From Luzula sylvatica (lineage: Eukaryota; Streptophyta; Magnoliopsida; Poales; Juncaceae), in assembly GCA_946800325.1 (NCBI GenBank), contig OX326960.1, forward strand, positions 37,105,629 to 37,169,628: DNA of 64,000 nt, given 5' to 3'. The notes below the pieces were generated by a model. The model did no database searches. It worked only from the letters and a program-made list of their open reading frames with translations, and was not told the origin of the DNA. Positions 1 to 17,864 of this stretch are shown in pieces. Position 1 is the first letter of the stretch. Every line of letters begins with the position of its first letter. The translations under genes and the position numbers were made by a program.

Positions 1-586
1 TTATCCACATTATTTATTATTTATATTATAATTTTTAAATATTAACTTGTTAAATGCTTATACATATAAATAATTTACATTTTCATACAATATTCATTAC
101 GAATAATAATAATAAAATGTACAAGGTTATACATGAAAATTATCCATTTCTAGACGACTAGACCTCTGGTTCGCTTCACATTTTTCTTCCGTTTGAGCCT
201 TTCCGTTTAGTATTTATTTTACAAAAATGCTACAGTGCCCGATATAAACCACAAATTCTGCCCCGAATGAATATTTAAAGTAAGAAATGAGTGGGTCCCA
301 TGACCATAATTTTCTATAATATGCACTTCGGGAGAACTTCGGTGATTAGTTTCTTGCTATGTATCATTTTTGATTTATTTTACGTAAGGTCCACTTAATA
401 AATGGCTGAAAAAGAACCACGCGTATGGCTTCTCATTAGGCTTGATTAAAGCCACAGAAAAAATGGACTCCTCACAAGTGGCGAAGATTTAATGGGAGGA
501 GCAATTCTAGATGATTGAAGATTCCTGTTTTACATTATTGGTTTATTGTTCTACGTGGATATACAAGTACCTGTACTGGTCTTGTC

Positions 587-588
<2 letters not shown>
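1..588. other. AT-rich intergenic sequence
   Basis: No coding region, RNA gene or repeat with clear ends was recognised. The stretch lies upstream of the SINE-like element and of chalcone isomerase, so distal promoter elements could be here, but none can be supported from the sequence. Confidence 0.6.
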
Positions 589-623
<35 letters not shown>

Positions 624-766
624 TGATGACACCCAACAATAATTTATCATTGCTTGTGGCTATAGAAACTTTATTTTTTTTATATATAGATTCAAATCAA
701 TAACATATTTGACATATGATTTTATTGTGTCAAACACTCAACTATTTGGGTTACGAAACCATTAAT
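589..766 (-). mobile_element. SINE-like element, minus strand, 34-base A tail
   Basis: A run of 34 T (589-622) on the plus strand is the A tail of an element read on the minus strand. The other end, near 720-765, reads on the minus strand as a tRNA-like head, with a degenerate box A around GTAACCCAAATAGTTGAG, and is clearly related to the sequence at 13719-13800. Head and A tail fit a plant SINE. Box B is weak and no convincing target-site duplication was found, so a truncated or old copy is likely. Confidence 0.4.
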
Positions 767-1286
767 TTCCCAGTTCTATTTGAGAATTTTGGATATCTAT
801 AAGCATCTTAAATATAATTTTCCTTCAATATTTGTTACTATTATTATGCATTTCATAATGCATGATTTTTTTGTGTGTTAAAATGTATAGTGCATGGAAA
901 TATAGGAATGAGAAAACTGTCAAGAGAATATAAAAATGAGAGCCAAATCACCATTATATTCTATATATTAAAAAAAGATCACCATTAATTTTCAATTGAA
1001 ATTGTAGAATAAACTGAGTAAATGATTCAGCTGAACTCTAGGATCGGTTCTTAATTTCCTTGGGCCTTTTGTGTAATTTTTTTTCACCACAATCTATCAA
1101 TCTCAGAAATTCCAAAATTAGTGAACAAAAAAGTTTGTAACTTTCAAGTTCCATTTCCAAGCTAGCATTCAAAGTTGAAGTCTTTTTCCAAGAAATTAAT
1201 GCTTATGTAGTAGGTTCATTACAACAAACAAATTAATCAAACCAATTTTAACAAAGTTTCCTGAACTGCAATTTCTTAATTAATCC
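767..1286. other. Upstream region of chalcone isomerase
   Basis: This holds the proximal promoter and 5' leader of the chalcone isomerase gene. The sequence just before the ATG is A/C-rich, as plant leaders often are. No TATA box could be assigned confidently at the expected distance. Confidence 0.4.
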
Positions 1287-2868
<1,582 letters not shown>

Positions 2869-3559
2869 ACAAAATAAATAAAATAAGGGTTGAAGAGTTT
2901 ATAACTCTAGTGCATATAAATAAAAATAAATCTCGCAGAAATGTATCTCTTTTGATTCTGAATAAAAGTATATCGAACCATATTTTTCTAGGAGAGTCGT
3001 TCTCAAATTTATTACAAAACAATTAAGCACTTGACTTTTTTATATTTATTTGAAAACACAAATTTGAAATATTTCAATTCCATATACAAATCATTTCCAA
3101 CAAACCCCGTCATGTTTCAAAAGTTTTTCAAGATTAATACAAGGACAATTATACTTCCCCCCTCCCATTTCTCCCACAATTCCCCCACACTAATTAATCG
3201 CATAATTAGCAAAGTGGATTAATAATTAATTCATGATTATTAAAAATTTAATATGGAATTAAGGTCCATACTAATTAATGATTAATTCAAAGTATTTAAA
3301 AATAAATAATTATGAATTAATCGTTAATGCAAAACACTAATTATTGGATTAACCATGAATTACTATTGTGAAGGAATTGTGAAGGAATTTGAGGGACATG
3401 ATATATGGCCTCTTAATACAATGATTCATCAAACTTGTCACTTGAACACGTCATTTCCAAATCAAACAAAAAATCAAAAGTTTTTTTTTATATTATTCGA
3501 ATTGGTCAAATCTATAGTTGAACGAGAAAATAATTTGATCGACAATAAATAGAAAGTAG
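2869..3559. other. AT-rich spacer with a MITE-like palindrome
   Basis: This is the 3' flank of chalcone isomerase. From about 3140 to 3410 a TAATTAA-rich core lies between C-rich (TCCCACAATTCC) and G-rich (GAATTGTGAAGGAATT) arms that are rough inverted copies. The design is similar to 17604-17864 and 31433-31660. No clear target-site duplication and no gene were found. Confidence 0.35.
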
Positions 3560-4180
3560 TCGATCCTAAATGATTCTATAACCTTGCGTGTTATGTCTTC
3601 GCTATTACTTTTATCAAATTGTCTTTTCTTTTTACTTGAGCCTCGTTCCATGCCTTTCCAAAACCAACTTCTCTATATTGCTTGAAATACGTGATTAGAT
3701 CATTCAAATTGATTTATTGCAACATCTATATCGCTTTGAAGATACTTGCTAAAAATGTTAGCCACAAACAACAAGTTGTGCCAAATAACAGTATTCGATA
3801 ATAATTGAAAACTCACTATTCACGAGTTGAAAGGGATTCGACTTCACTTTCGCCATCGGCTCAGATGTCTTGTTGTTGTTTGCTAATGTTATCAAAGCAT
3901 CTCTAATTTATGAAAATTATACCTCAGTGGCTTGATACTCTTGATTCGTTTTTTCCAACATGTTTGCAATAAGGGCTTGAGCGTAAATCCGTTCACATGC
4001 TCTTGTAAAATCGCACACCTTGAATTGATAAAGAGAACAATACTTAAAGTCGTTGTACCTTAAAAAATTCTTAATATTAATTATAACTATATAAAATGTA
4101 AAAAAAATGCTATGAAATTTGAAAACATTATCACTCAAAAAATATTTTGCCTTACTAGAATTATTGGTCATATCACAAAG
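3560..4180 (-). pseudogene. Decayed hAT (ZMYM1/DUF4371-like) transposase fragment
   Basis: On the minus strand, short open stretches read like the C-terminal part of plant ZMYM1-like hAT transposases: LLFVANIFSKYLQSDIDVAI, then a region resembling FKKYRE..GF, and upstream VCDFTRACERIYAQALIANM. Reading frames change and stops interrupt them, so no functional protein is possible. The assignment rests on recalled family patterns and could be wrong in detail. Confidence 0.42.
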
Positions 4181-5557
4181 AACGAGATTGAGATTATGAC
4201 ACTCACATGACGTATAGAATTCTCCGGATTTTTTTTAGCACGCTTGCTTGCATCCCAATGTTTATTGCTTTTCATATTGGCGTGATTATCATATCTTGTC
4301 CTCTCATATCACCAAATTGAAGTCGGAAATTAACTAAACTATGTTTCAACCTCAGGTGTCGCGTTGGCACGAATGTCGCGTTGAGTGAAATCGGCTTGAA
4401 TTGGATTGCAGGTAGTGGCGCTTGTAAGTTCTCCAATTGTGTCGCCAACATTCAAAAAATTCTAAAAACTCTTTTATCTTTATATGACTTGCCGAGGTGT
4501 TTACTCATCCTACGACATTTGCTCTTCACGGCTTACATCCGGCATACAAAAAAGTAAACTGAATAATACTTCACATTTTTAATTGTTGCATGTGCTCTTC
4601 GTTTGGATTAGGATAGCTGTTGGGGAAAAAAAAATGCAGATCTACGGTTGCAAGTATTACAAGCGAAGAGGACACTAGAAAGGTGGAGTAATTCTACACA
4701 ACATGCTATCACTGTATGATTGACAGCAGAATAATAAGGTGTAGGATTATGATTGAAATAAATTAAACTAATTTTATAGTGTGAATACAATATCTAACGT
4801 CGGATTAATGTCTTGCTGCGAATTATGTAGCGAGAACATGTTGGGTAGAATTACTAACAAAAGTGAGTACCAACAGCCTTGACGACCCCATCATCAACGA
4901 CAAAAAAAAAGTCAAAGAAGAGGGCCCACTAAAATGATTTCGGATACTTAATTCTTACTAATTTTTACCATCACTATCGAAAAGAGAACAATCGTATAGG
5001 AAAGTCGAGAGAGAAGTACCAGTGTACCACTGAGAGTCTGAGAGAGAAGAAATAGTTTTAGGAGTCAGACGAAAGTGACGTTGGATTGGAGGTGAGGAGG
5101 GTCTTAAGAAGAGTTGTGGCAAGTGGCATGGGTCAGGGTTGGGTGTGAAGAAGGAACAGTGATGGCCGATGGGAGTTGGGTAGTAGTAGTACTAGTACAA
5201 AATGAAAAAAGAGAAGATAAAATAGATAATGAAAAAAGAAGATAAACTAGAAAATATTTGAAATCTTTAAAAAGTGAAAGAAGATTGACAAAATTCACTG
5301 AGTTCCTTAAGTTTAATTATTTATTGCTCACCGAAGATCATTGCACGGTTACAAACCTGTACTTTTGCTTTTTTAATTCTGTATATATAAAAAACCAAAA
5401 CCCCCAAAATAAATCCCCCCAAAAAAATTACCATAACAATAATGAACAAGTCAGTAAACAGTCAGCACAGCACAGAACCCTCCTCTCCCTCCTCCTCTCG
5501 TCTGGTCCATGAACCAGCAATAAACCAAGTCCAACCAAACCAAACCCACCAACTCGC
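4181..5557. other. Intergenic; 3' flank of the Ca2+-ATPase gene at its right end
   Basis: No gene was recognised. Short minus-strand frames near 4608-4790 and 5104-5298 have low complexity and no family signature. The right end (about 5340-5557) is likely 3' UTR of the Ca2+-ATPase gene, which reads leftward. Confidence 0.5.
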
Positions 5558-9188
<3,631 letters not shown>

Positions 9189-9560
9189 AATGGATACTCG
9201 ATACAGAAAATCCGATCTGAACAGAGAATTCTTGAGGAAGAAGGGAGGGAGGGAGGAAGAAGGAGAGATTCTTCTAATAGTTGAATTTGGTTTGGGGTTT
9301 AGAAGACTTTTCTTCTCTAAATTGTCTTATTAAATTTGTTTCTTCTCTTCACTTCTCTCCGCCGCCTCTGCTTTTCTGTGAGAGACTGGCCTTCCTTCCG
9401 TTTTCTTTTTTCACTTTCACCTTTAGGCTTTATGCCCCTTTTGACGAAACAATATTAATTTGTCTAATCCCTAGGGACCTATATGACAAATAGTAATTTT
9501 TTCAATTTGTGCTGCTTACAGTGTCGTGTTTCCTGTGTAGCTAAACTACTGACAATATTT
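9189..9560 (-). promoter_or_regulatory. 5' leader and promoter region of the Ca2+-ATPase gene
   Basis: Immediately upstream of the start codon on the minus strand the sequence is rich in CTTCT/CTCCC on the transcribed strand, typical of a plant 5' UTR. No TATA box is assigned with confidence. Confidence 0.4.
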
Positions 9561-11399
9561 TTATTGAGTAGTTGTCTTGTCAGTAAATATTTACATGGGA
9601 TGCACGGATTAGATGGTTGCAGGGTGATTTGGAGTTTATGTTTGTAAGGAAAAAGGGTACGGTCGAATAACGGCCCACAAGGCTAAGGCAAGCAAGGAAT
9701 CGCAATACGAAAAGGTTTGGTAACCGATCGGTCAAGAAATGGGACCGGGAACAAGCGTGCAGGTACACGTCCTTTGTGGTGCACACGAATTGTCCTAGCT
9801 GTATTATCATCATTACAAAATGTAATAAATTGTTCAAAATTATTGAACTTTTTATTATTTTTTCTAGTACATATAATTTTAATTTTTTTTTTACTCACGT
9901 TACTAAAAAATTATGTATGTTTTTATTTTAATTAAAGATATATCTATTGACTTGAATTGGATATGTTCGTAGAGACTTTCACGTTATTGCTATCATTATT
10001 CGAATTAATTTGAAATTTATTTGTGTACTCATATTACTGAAAATTGAATATATTTTTTTTTATTAAAATTTTTGGGTATGAATCATATTGGATAAGTTTG
10101 CATAAAATTGCACGCTCTTACTGTGATTATTTGAACTAATTTCATTATATTAATTTGTATACATATTTTTGTTATTATGTACTATTGAACAAACATTGAA
10201 CACATTCTTAATTTTGGATCGAATTATATTGCATACTTGATGTTTATGATAAGATTGCTTTAATTATTTTATGTTTTCTTTTCTATTTTATTAGTTGATT
10301 TTTTATAAACAATTTGTTCAACGATAAACATTGATTTAGACAATAGATCATTACCGACATATTATTGATAATTTATATGATTCAAGCACACGTAGCAAAA
10401 ATAATTGAAATATATGATTTGATAATAAAAAATATGAAATAATCAAATTTGTTATTTATAATTTCATTGAAATACAAATATATAATTATGTTTTATCAGG
10501 GGCAGGTTTTAGTAGAGGTCAAGAGGAGCAGTCGCCCTCCCGCTCAAGATTTTCGCCGATCAGTGTATATATCTAGTAATTCGGTATATTTTATCAATAT
10601 AACAGTGGAAATTTTACTGTTCGCCTTCTAAAAAAATCGTGTAATATAATTTCAGAATCAGTCTTTCATTTTGTCTCTCCAAAAAATTCAATCAAGATTC
10701 GCCACTGTAGTTTTATAATTAAATTTATGTCATTATCAATTTACCAATAGAAACTAATTGAGTAAGAATAGCGGAGACACGAAGTATTATACTTTTATAA
10801 ATAAATGCCCGCAGGGTATGCGCATATAATTCGTGGGGAGAATAATTCACTGACTTCATCCCACGTCTATATTTACAAATATTTACCTTATTCTCATAGG
10901 ACTGACTATTCATAATCGTTCAAAGAGACAGATCATCATTCTCAATCATGGTAATTGGTTGATGTAAATAGTCGTAGACATATCTCCGTGCTTAACATAT
11001 GAGGCCTTTTTCTGAAAGAAAATAGGAAGTTTCCGCGTAATTGCCTATATTCCGACGCAGTTGGAGGCACGTCACACTTTTTAAGAATATTTTCCATATA
11101 CGTCCTTCCATTTTTGTTATTTTTCATTTTCGGTACCTATAATTCTTAACTTATTAGTTATTTCCGTTTCTTTACAAAAGTGGCTCGGTAATTAGGTGAA
11201 GATGGACTTGTCATACGGAATTATACGGATATTATAGAAAGTGCATGGCAAATTAATTAATGAATAATAATCCTAAAAAAAAGAAAATCAATGAATAATT
11301 TATATGAAACTTCCTTTTCAATATACTCTGGTCCATTGCTAGTGCTCGCTTAGTTTTGAATTTTAAGAAGACGTGGTCCCGGATGAATTTATCCACGCT
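9561..11399. other. AT-rich intergenic region
   Basis: No gene or element with clear ends was recognised. A G+C-richer patch at about 9600-9790 and another at about 10495-10560 are unlike their surroundings and may be transposon scraps, but no homology can be named. Confidence 0.5.
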
Positions 11400-11904
11400 C
11401 AATGTTATAGATATCAAATATCGTTTACAGGTCGTCGACCGATAAGCGACACGATTGATATAACGGATTTATGTCGAACTATATCAGTGATATATAGATT
11501 TTGTACCTTTCGATATTAAATTTTTTTTGTACTAAAATTTTAAAATTAGTTCAAATTATACATTATTAATGATCAAAATTCAACGATACAAAATAAGTTT
11601 CAAGTTAATTAAAAATACATTCAAAACTGTAACATAAAATTCATAATAATACAATAAATTATAATAATAGACCGGTCCAAAATTAAATGTTGAAACAAAC
11701 TATAATTCAAATACAAATTAATCGTTTCAAATCGGTCAGTATTGGTCAATATCGGCCCATATAGATTCATATATCGACCCACATTGGTCCATATATCGGT
11801 CGACCGATTTACTCAACCGATATTAGGTATATCGTAACGGACAAACACCGATTAGCGATATAAAATCGACACACCGATCCATATCAGTGATATTTAGAAC
11901 ACTG
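11400..11904. mobile_element. MITE-like element rich in GATATCGG motifs
   Basis: The ends are inverted: CAATGTTATAGATATC on the left and GATATTTAGAACACTG on the right. The interior is full of TATCGGTC/GACCGATA repeats in both orientations. Flanking 8-mers TCCACGCT and CCCATACT match at 5 of 8 positions, which suits an old hAT-type duplication. No coding capacity. Confidence 0.5.
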
Positions 11905-12299
11905 CCCATACTCGTATTTTGGATTGATTTGTTTTATGCTATTAATTGATTTATTTTTATCGATCATATATATGTCATTATACAATAATATCCGACGTAT
12001 AATATAATTTTGTGGAAAAAAACATAACAATAAATATTATTGTTATTCTAAATAATTTATGTAATATAAAATATGCAAATAATGTGTATGTATGTAACGT
12101 ACACAATTAATTATATAATATTAATAATGTGATTATTTGATACAAAAGATAATGATAGAGCTATTATATGGTGTACGCATTTTTGTTTATTTCTAATGAT
12201 AAATTGGAACTATTGATTGAGATATCAATTTAGTTATATGGTATTAGTTTGAACTTCTATGAAAATTGAGCAAGGAAAGAAATACATCATATAATTATC

Positions 12300-13717
12300 C
12301 AAAGAAGTTATATATATATTCTTTTTGAGAATAAATGGAAAATGTTAATTTCTTCTTCGTTCTTTAATTAACCAACCCCCTTATTTTTGACCCATCTTTA
12401 TGCAATCTCCTTATGCCACCTCATCACAACTCATGCCACATCATCACAATTATTTCAACCATTAGATTACGATATGTGGCAACATATGAACCATAGATTA
12501 ATTTTTGATTTTGTGTGATTATGTTTTATTTGTAGATATTTATGTGTCCCTTATTTTACACATATTTTTAAGCAATTTTAGAAGGCCACATCACCTTACA
12601 TTGATGACGTGTCAAAATATTATTTGTTAGGTTCATGTTGGACAAGTTGTATTTTATTTTGAATTTTTTCACAATATGTTACATGATCAATTGTGAATAC
12701 AAATAGAATGTGAAGAGTTTAAATATCTAACATTAATAAATTAATATATAATATCATCAAACATACATCAAATATTGTTAGTATTTTCATAATATAATTT
12801 AAAAAAATTAAGAAATATATTAGCTTGAATTTTATCTTTATTTTGAGATCCATATTGTTATATATTTAATATTTTTCTCTAACAAAAAATTATGAAAACA
12901 ATTATGTAAAAAAAGATATAAAAATAAATATAATTACATTAATGACTTGTAAGCCTAATTATTATTATTTTTAAAACTATAATTGAAAAAAATTGCATAT
13001 ACTACTAAGTATGTTATTATCATATATTCAATATTTTTCTCTAAATTAAAATTATGAAAATAATTATGTAAAAAAAGATATAAAAATAAATATAATTACA
13101 TTAATGACTTGTAATCCTAATTATTATTATTTTTTAAAATATAATTGAAAAAAATTGCACATCCTAATTATTATTATTATTTTTTAAAACAATTATCTTA
13201 TATTTGTATTTTTACTTAAAACACTTTCATGTTAATCTTTAAAAAAAACAAAGTAATGAAAGATATTAATTTACTAAACACAAATAATTTCTTTAACTTA
13301 TATAATATTTTTCAATAATAAACATGAAACATAAAATTTATCAGTTACAAATATTTTTTTAAAATTTTTACAATGTTATTATTCTTAATTTTTAATTTTA
13401 AATATGAAAATTTAAAATATCATATAGTTTTGATTTTTGTTTATGTCCACGCATGTTGTTTTATTATTGTATAGTGACATTTATTTATTTTTGTATGTGT
13501 AGCATTAAAGTACTAAATAAATATTTTGCAACGTGTCATATTAAAAAATAATATAATAATTTTGTCTTCATAAAATTTTCTTAATCAATATGATATTTAT
13601 TTTCATAAAGTCTTATATTTGCTACAGAAAAATCATAACTATATATTATGTGTATATATTATGTGTATGGTAAAACAAATGAAACAAAACCGCCGCGAAG
13701 CGCGGGTAATCTCCTAG
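12300..13717 (+). mobile_element. Non-autonomous Helitron with a clear 3' terminus
   Basis: The right end has the hallmark Helitron 3' structure: a G+C hairpin (CCGCGAAGCGCGG, 13693-13705), a short spacer, then CTAG (13714-13717) followed by host T. The body is AT-rich and non-coding, and part of it (about 12520-12810) is homologous to 19690-20007. The 5' TC end could not be fixed; 12300 is only an estimate. The target on the 3' side is the SINE-like sequence at 13719-13800. Confidence 0.65.
12855..13165. repeat. Tandem duplication inside the Helitron
   Basis: Two direct copies of a unit of about 145 bp, starting near 12855 and 13017, share the block from AATATTTTTCTCTAA through AATTGAAAAAAATTGCA with few differences. 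A partial third copy follows. This is duplication within the element, not two insertions. Confidence 0.75.
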
Positions 13718-13718
13718 T

Positions 13719-13805
13719 GTCAAGAAAAATTGAATGATCTGCAATTTCTCACATAATATGATTTCTTATGTCAAACATTCAATCAACTAGGCTACGAGCC
13801 CATTA
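13719..13805 (-). mobile_element. SINE-like head fragment
   Basis: The minus strand reads GCTCGTAGCCTAGTTGATTG, a recognisable tRNA box A region, and matches the head of the element at 589-766. It is cut where the Helitron ends, which suggests that the Helitron inserted into a SINE copy. Confidence 0.4.
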
Positions 13806-14213
13806 ACGAAGTTGTACATATTATTAAAACAATTATAAAAACTGACATTGAAATTTAACTGAGCAAACATATTATTCGAATTTATTTAACTTTAGATGTG
13901 TTCCAAAATAAAAACAATAATATTGGTATTTGACAAGTTGAACTCATTTTTATGTAATATATTACAAGTTTCAAATAATTATATTTTACAAGTTTCAAAA
14001 AGTTATTGGGTCTTGATATAAGTGAACTTGTTTCTTTCGTTCTAATTAGTTTTTGGAGATTTCTTACATGATCAATTCATTTAGGCTCTTTGGTGTTTAA
14101 ATTTTTTTAATTTTTTTTAATTTTGAAGGAAAAAAAAGGACATCTGGCCCTGAGTTTCATTAAGTTTAGTTTTGATTACATGTAATTAGAAATGCAAATA
14201 AATATATTGTGCA
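13806..14213. other. AT-rich spacer
   Basis: Nothing recognisable was found between the SINE fragment and the target-site duplication of the hAT MITE. Confidence 0.6.
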
Positions 14214-14221
14214 CTTGTGTT

Positions 14222-14821
14222 TAGGGATGTCAATGGTGTGGATATTGCCCGAACCGACCCGAACCGTATCCGAAAAAATATCCGGATTCGAAAAAAATAT
14301 CCGAATCCGAGTGGATCCAGATATGGATCTGGTTGCTAATTTTAAGATCCGGAACCGGATTCGATATTCGGTTTTGGTGCAGGAACCGGATCCGTGTTCC
14401 GGATCCGGGTATTTTTAGGATCCGGATACTCGAAACTAGATTCGAGTATCCGAAATCGGATCCGGATACTCATATTATATATTATTTTTATGTATTATAT
14501 TTGATATTAGTTGAAAAATCATATACAAATTAATGATTTGTAAATGATTTAACTCACAATCGTAAAATTATGTTTAAATATAATCATATTTATCGTTCAT
14601 GTCACAAATTATATATATTTATAGCTAAAAAATAAGTCACGTTATGATAACATAATATCCGTTTTAATATCCGAAACAGAACCATATCCGTATCCGTATC
14701 CGACAATATCCGAACCGTATCCGTATCCGTTTATTATCCGAACCGTATCCGGATCCGACAATATGGATATGGATCTGGTATGACCAATATCCGAACCGGA
14801 TCCGAACCGTTGACACCCCTA
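14222..14821. mobile_element. hAT-type MITE, 600 bp, perfect 8-bp TSD
   Basis: The element runs TAGGGATGTCAA ... TTGACACCCCTA and is flanked by the perfect 8-bp duplication CTTGTGTT (14214-14221 and 14822-14829). It is filled with ATCCGGAT/ATCCGAAC-type motifs in both orientations and has no coding sequence. TIR sequence and 8-bp duplication both indicate the hAT superfamily. Open frames across it are accidental. Confidence 0.9.
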
Positions 14822-14904
14822 CTTGTGTTGCACTCCTCGGCTACTGACTACTAGTCGAACTCTCAATTACTGCTAACTATTGAGAGGTTTCATGAGTCTC
14901 GCGG

Positions 14905-15740
14905 CTTGTCTAGCCATTGTCGAGGTGAGAGAGCCCCGTCCAGTCGTGTACTATGGTTTGAAAGAGTGTACAAATGCGTCGTGTGTTCCAACGTTTTTCT
15001 TGAAAGATGACCTCATTACGATGTCGCCATATCGCCCATAAAAGACCACACCAATCGATATCCCACGAGTGTCGTGCGTCCCTAGACAGAGGTCCTCGGT
15101 GATTCCACCAGTAATGGAGGATTGTAGGACCCGTGGCGGGTCGTGATAGTAAGTGCTTCGTGGCGTCACAATCCAAGAATAAATGGTCGGTGGATTCCAA
15201 TGTTTGCCCGCACACGACACATAGACTACCTGCCGGCCATCCTTTCTTTTGGAGGTTTTGTTGCGAAATATTTTATTTTTTCTGGTATTCTCATGGACCA
15301 AAGAGCGGTCACATTAGGTTTCTGGATATCTCGATTGGATATCATCTTATATGTCAAGCTTGACGAGTAGTATCCATCGGGGGACCAATGCCATCTGATT
15401 TGGTCGTTTCGGTCACTCAAGCTGGTTTCTGCTATTTCTTTAGCTATCGTAACTAACTCGCTTTCTGCTGAAGCAGATAAGTCGGGTGAAAGTGTAGAAA
15501 AGTCACCTCTTTCGACGGTCGTTTGGACTGTTTCCCAAGGATTTCGGACATAGGAGAATAAATTTTGGGCAGTCTCGTTTAGGCGTCCGAGAGCCGACCA
15601 CCGATCAAGCCAAAAGAGTGTGCCGTTTCCGCTACCAAGGTCGTAAGATGTGGACACACGAAATAAGTCCCATGATCTCAAGAGATCTCGGCAGAAAAAT
15701 GAGACACTATGAGTAGCATTTAAATGGATACAAACTTCTA
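14905..15740 (-). pseudogene. LINE (non-LTR retrotransposon) ORF2 3' remnant with zf-RVT
   Basis: On the minus strand, broken frames give the C-terminal part of a plant LINE polyprotein. First comes a GNGTLFWLDRW segment, then KIKYFA, then the reverse-transcriptase zinc-binding pattern CGQTLESTDHLFLDC, and finally WAIWRHRNEVIFQ. At least one frameshift separates the parts near 15230-15300. It lacks the endonuclease and the RT core, so it is a 5'-truncated dead copy. Confidence 0.8.
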
Positions 15741-16949
15741 AAAAATTAGTGAATAGTTTTGAATCATCAATTAGCGGGATTACTAGGACAATCTCTATCA
15801 TGAGTGATACACCATATTCACGTATATTTATCGTATATTTATCGATTAATAAATTTCTCAACGTCGGAGTTGATCATAAGGAGATACTACCACTTCCTCA
15901 TGACTTCATCTTGAATCAGAATTTTTTGGCTCAACTTTATCTAAGTTTTGTCGAGAGAACAATTCTTTTTTTCATTTTGAATTGGTCGAAATATTCGGAT
16001 TTTCTTAGTTTTCATGGAGAATTAGATCCAATAACAAAAGGTCTATAGTTGAGCGATAATTGAACAAAAACATACTCAACATTACGTAGTATTTTAGAAA
16101 TGGGGTTGTTAAATTGAATTCATTTTACATCTACTTTATTTACAAATGCTTACTATTTATGTAATCATTAATCTTCTTTCTTTAATATAAGTCTAAACAA
16201 AACCGAAAGGTTATTCCACTTTTATAAAAAAAATGAATTCATTTTCTACAAATGTATATTATGATAAATTGAATTCGTTAAGACATCTCGTCTATAACGA
16301 AATATGCATTATCAAGTTCGATTCATTTTGAATTATTATAAAAAAATTTCAACTTGAATTTTTTCTTGTTGAAGTTATATTTTAAAAAATATTAATAATA
16401 ATTTTTGAAAATTTTTTATGTAAATATGCATTTTGTTTGCATTGTTTTATTACATAAAAATTAAGTAACACCAAAACACACTAAACATACACAAAAAGAT
16501 AAATCGAACTAAAAGAATAATGAATCGTGGATAATGGTCTTTTAGAGTTGCATCCCCTATTCTTACATAATAAATTGTTTATGCTCATCTCCTTTTATGA
16601 TCTTCCAATTACTGTCAAAACTTCGTGATCGATCAATAGGTTAGATGGATATGAATTATTGATAGTTTGTAATAGCTTATTGAAACTTCCTAAAACAGAT
16701 CGATATTGATAGAAACATGTAAATATATATCGGCAATCTTGAAATTATTCATTTGGTGAAATTATTAAGAATGGGCATAAAACGCAAATTGACCGTACGG
16801 AATCCTCGAAATACATATACTTGTGTTAACGAATCGGTCGATTAACAAACAAAATGTAGTTAAATCTACGTAACAACTGTCACCGAACTTCGTTATCAAT
16901 CTTGAGCATTTGCGCATACACCCAAGCGGTATGGAAACTACAAAATCGA
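15741..16949. other. AT-rich intergenic region
   Basis: No gene, RNA or bounded repeat was recognised. Confidence 0.6.
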
Positions 16950-17290
16950 ATAGCAACGCACCACCAACCGGCCGTAATTCAAGGGGACATAATTAGCGCC
17001 CTAAAAACGAATAAGAGAAAACAAAAAACGAGCGATAAAAAAGAATGGATGAGCCGTTGGGCGGCAACGGCATGAAATATATGGAAAGAACGTAACAAAC
17101 GTATATTCACACAAAAAAAAGTGCCATCGTTGACGATAGCGAGAAGATCGTCAGAAAAAGCTACAAGTTGGATTAGATGGTGTTAGGAATAATCATGTTA
17201 GGTTAGCTTCAAGAATAGAAGGATTGTAATATTATGTGTAAATAATTTTTCTTTTTAATATATATCAAAAGGCTTTGTTTTTTTTCAATT
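16950..17290 (+). pseudogene. LINE 3' end relic
   Basis: A plus-strand frame contains NIWKERNKRIFTQKK (about 17075-17120), the motif that closes plant LINE ORF2 proteins, followed by a non-coding tail ending in TTTTTCTTTTTAATATAT. Stops interrupt the upstream part. Only the extreme 3' end of the element remains. Confidence 0.6.
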
Positions 17291-17603
17291 TTTTTTTTTT
17301 TTTTGAGCATTTGCGATCTTGATTGTTTAGTGATATCTTTCTTGTGTTAAAATTACTTAAAACGTAATTTAATTTTATTAGTTAATTAATACAATATCAA
17401 TTCAAATACAATATCAGTTTGAATTGAATTTGGAATTTAGAAAAATAACAAGTAAACCATTAAAATTACTTAGTTATCATCACTACGTCTCTACCTCGTT
17501 TAGAAACAACAAAATAGATTAATATGGTGATTTGGACTAACGTTAGAAAGATTTATATTCTTCTTAACTCTTATTAAGATAAGTCACCATTAACTAATGG
17601 AAA

Positions 17604-17864
17604 AATATAGTTGCCTCTCAAACTCATTCCAACATCATTGATGAGGTGACAAAAATGATTAAATGTATTGATTAGCCTTTTTAATTGATTCAATTAAATA
17701 TTAATTAAAATATTTAATTAACACGTAAATAATTTATAATATGTTAATATTAGTATATGTTAATTGACGTGCCAATTTAATTAAACGGTCAATTAAATCG
17801 TTAATTGAGTCAATTAATAATACTAATCAATTAAATCACTAATTGAGTTTGGGGGCTGAATATA
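17604..17864. mobile_element. Palindromic MITE, about 260 bp
   Basis: Arms ATATAGTTGCCTCTCAAACT (17604-) and AGTTTGGGGGCTGAATATAT (-17864) are inverted relatives around a core dominated by AATTAA and a GTTAATTGACGTG motif. A right-truncated copy occurs at 54626-54792. No coding sequence; no clear TSD. Confidence 0.6.

Noticed and set aside
14209..14533. Two open frames of about 65-70 aa
   Set aside because: They lie in the hAT MITE and are made of its ATCCGGAT motifs.
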